DNA of 6,238 nt from Rhodospirillaceae bacterium (GTDB lineage Bacteria > Pseudomonadota > Alphaproteobacteria > UBA11136): positions 1 through 6,238 of the forward strand of contig JABJES010000124.1 of NCBI GenBank assembly GCA_018663165.1, given 5' to 3'. The position numbers and the translations under genes were made by a program. Below, piece by piece: positions 5,821-6,238 of this stretch (its first letter is position 1; each line of letters opens with the position of its first letter). The notes under the pieces were generated by a model. It had not been told where the DNA came from and did not search any database. It saw only the letters and a program-made list of their open reading frames with translations.

Positions 5821-6114
5821 CTAGACGGAGGCGCGCTGTTCGAACCCCTCGCCGATCTCATCTATATCAACGTCACAATAATCCAGACCCTTGACCTGGG
5901 CCAAGAGAGGGCCTTGTTTGCAAACGGAAAGCATGTCCATCACTTCTGAATCCGGACCGGCGAAAACAGCCTCTACCGCGCCATCGTGACGATTACGTAC
6001 CCAGCCGCGAAGTCCGCGCATTTTTGCCTGATCCACCGTCCAGGCGCGAAAGAAAACGCCCTGCACGCGCCCCTCGACAATGACCCGGATTGCTTTTTCC
6101 ACCGCTGCGGCCAT
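5821..6114 (-). CDS. acyP: Acylphosphatase
   Basis: Small cytosolic enzyme of 97 residues, the usual size, that hydrolyses the carboxyl-phosphate bond of acyl phosphates such as acetyl phosphate. The signature GRVQGVFFRAW (15-25) carries the phosphate-binding loop and catalytic R23. GLRGWVRNRHDGAVEAVFAG (34-53) carries catalytic N41. The C-terminal end is less conserved: the family usually has a Phe/Tyr-rich strand ending in F.I.., and here it runs FEQRASV. ATG at 6114 has GAGG 5 nt upstream. It starts 13 bases after the stop of the carboxylase gene on the same strand, so the two are very likely co-transcribed. A link to acyl-phosphate or acyl-CoA metabolism is suggested by that pairing but not shown. 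Confidence 0.95.
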   Translation of the reverse strand: MAAAVEKAIRVIVEGRVQGVFFRAWTVDQAKMRGLRGWVRNRHDGAVEAVFAGPDSEVMDMLSVCKQGPLLAQVKGLDYCDVDIDEIGEGFEQRASV

Positions 6115-6127
6115 GGAAGCCTCAATT

Positions 6128-6238
6128 TTATTCCAGGGTCAGGATCGTCTGATCGACAACCAGGCTGTCACCGGGTTCTGCATCGACGGTCGCCACCACG
6201 CCATCGGCCAAGGCGCGCAGGATATTCTCCATTTTCAT
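6128..6238 (-). CDS. pccA: C-terminal end of biotin-dependent acyl-CoA carboxylase alpha subunit (partial)
   Basis: Only the last 36 codons and the TAA stop (6130-6128) lie in the window; the 5' part continues beyond the right edge. The fragment begins MKMENILRALADGVV and ends in DQTILTLE. MKM is the biotinylation motif, so the lysine at fragment residue 2 is the biotin attachment site. The following strands match the second half of a biotinyl carrier domain. In fused alpha subunits (propionyl-CoA, methylcrotonyl-CoA or acetyl-CoA carboxylase) this domain closes the protein about 35 residues after the lysine, as here. MKMEN followed by ILRA is most like propionyl-CoA carboxylase alpha of alphaproteobacteria, but the substrate cannot be settled from 36 residues. 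It lies 13 bases upstream of acyP, suggesting one operon. Confidence 0.8.
   Translation of the reverse strand: MKMENILRALADGVVATVDAEPGDSLVVDQTILTLE

Overview
The window looks like a chromosomal stretch of an alphaproteobacterium. The pointers are a DivK-type stand-alone receiver, the alphaproteobacterial style of LipB, a carboxylase alpha-subunit tail with the MKMEN biotin site, and moderate GC content (about 50-55% by eye). A Rhodospirillales-like lineage would fit, but that placement is inference. Coding density is high. No integrase, transposase, CRISPR array or phage gene is visible, so I read this as ordinary core chromosome rather than an island.

Layout, left to right. A ClC-family anion channel/transporter gene (minus, 52-1848) is divergent from a gene for a small secreted lipoprotein of unknown function (plus, 1901-2395). 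Next come a single-domain response regulator (plus, 2525-2956) and, converging on it, a small STAS-domain protein of the anti-sigma-factor-antagonist type (minus, 3003-3305). A likely intrinsic terminator for the STAS gene lies between these two. Upstream of the STAS gene on the same strand is mgtE, a Mg2+ channel/transporter (minus, 3427-4845), preceded by a candidate promoter and, further up, a tRNA-Leu(GAG) gene with encoded CCA (minus, 4964-5050). lipB (plus, 5164-5808) is divergent from the tRNA. It converges on a short minus-strand operon made of the last 36 codons of a biotin-carrying acyl-CoA carboxylase alpha subunit (6128-6238, cut by the window edge) and an acylphosphatase gene (5821-6114).

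No gap exceeds 300 bases. 1-51 lies downstream of the ClC gene and shows nothing I recognise. 2396-2524 holds only a weak inverted repeat and presumably the receiver-gene promoter. 3306-3426 is AT-rich and probably carries the STAS promoter, though I cannot assign boxes. 4846-4963 holds the mgtE promoter and leader. 5051-5163 holds the tRNA promoter and lipB leader.

Functionally this is a mix: two ion-transport genes (ClC, MgtE), two small signalling proteins whose partners are not in the window, and two genes tied to swinging-arm cofactors (lipoyl transfer by LipB, a biotinyl domain in the carboxylase). I do not see a clear undescribed multi-gene system. The points most worth a second look are the altered pore residues and eroded CBS region of the ClC protein, a 16-nt sequence shared exactly by the ClC and lipB translation starts, a possible hairpin over the mgtE ribosome binding site, and the uncharacterised lipoprotein.
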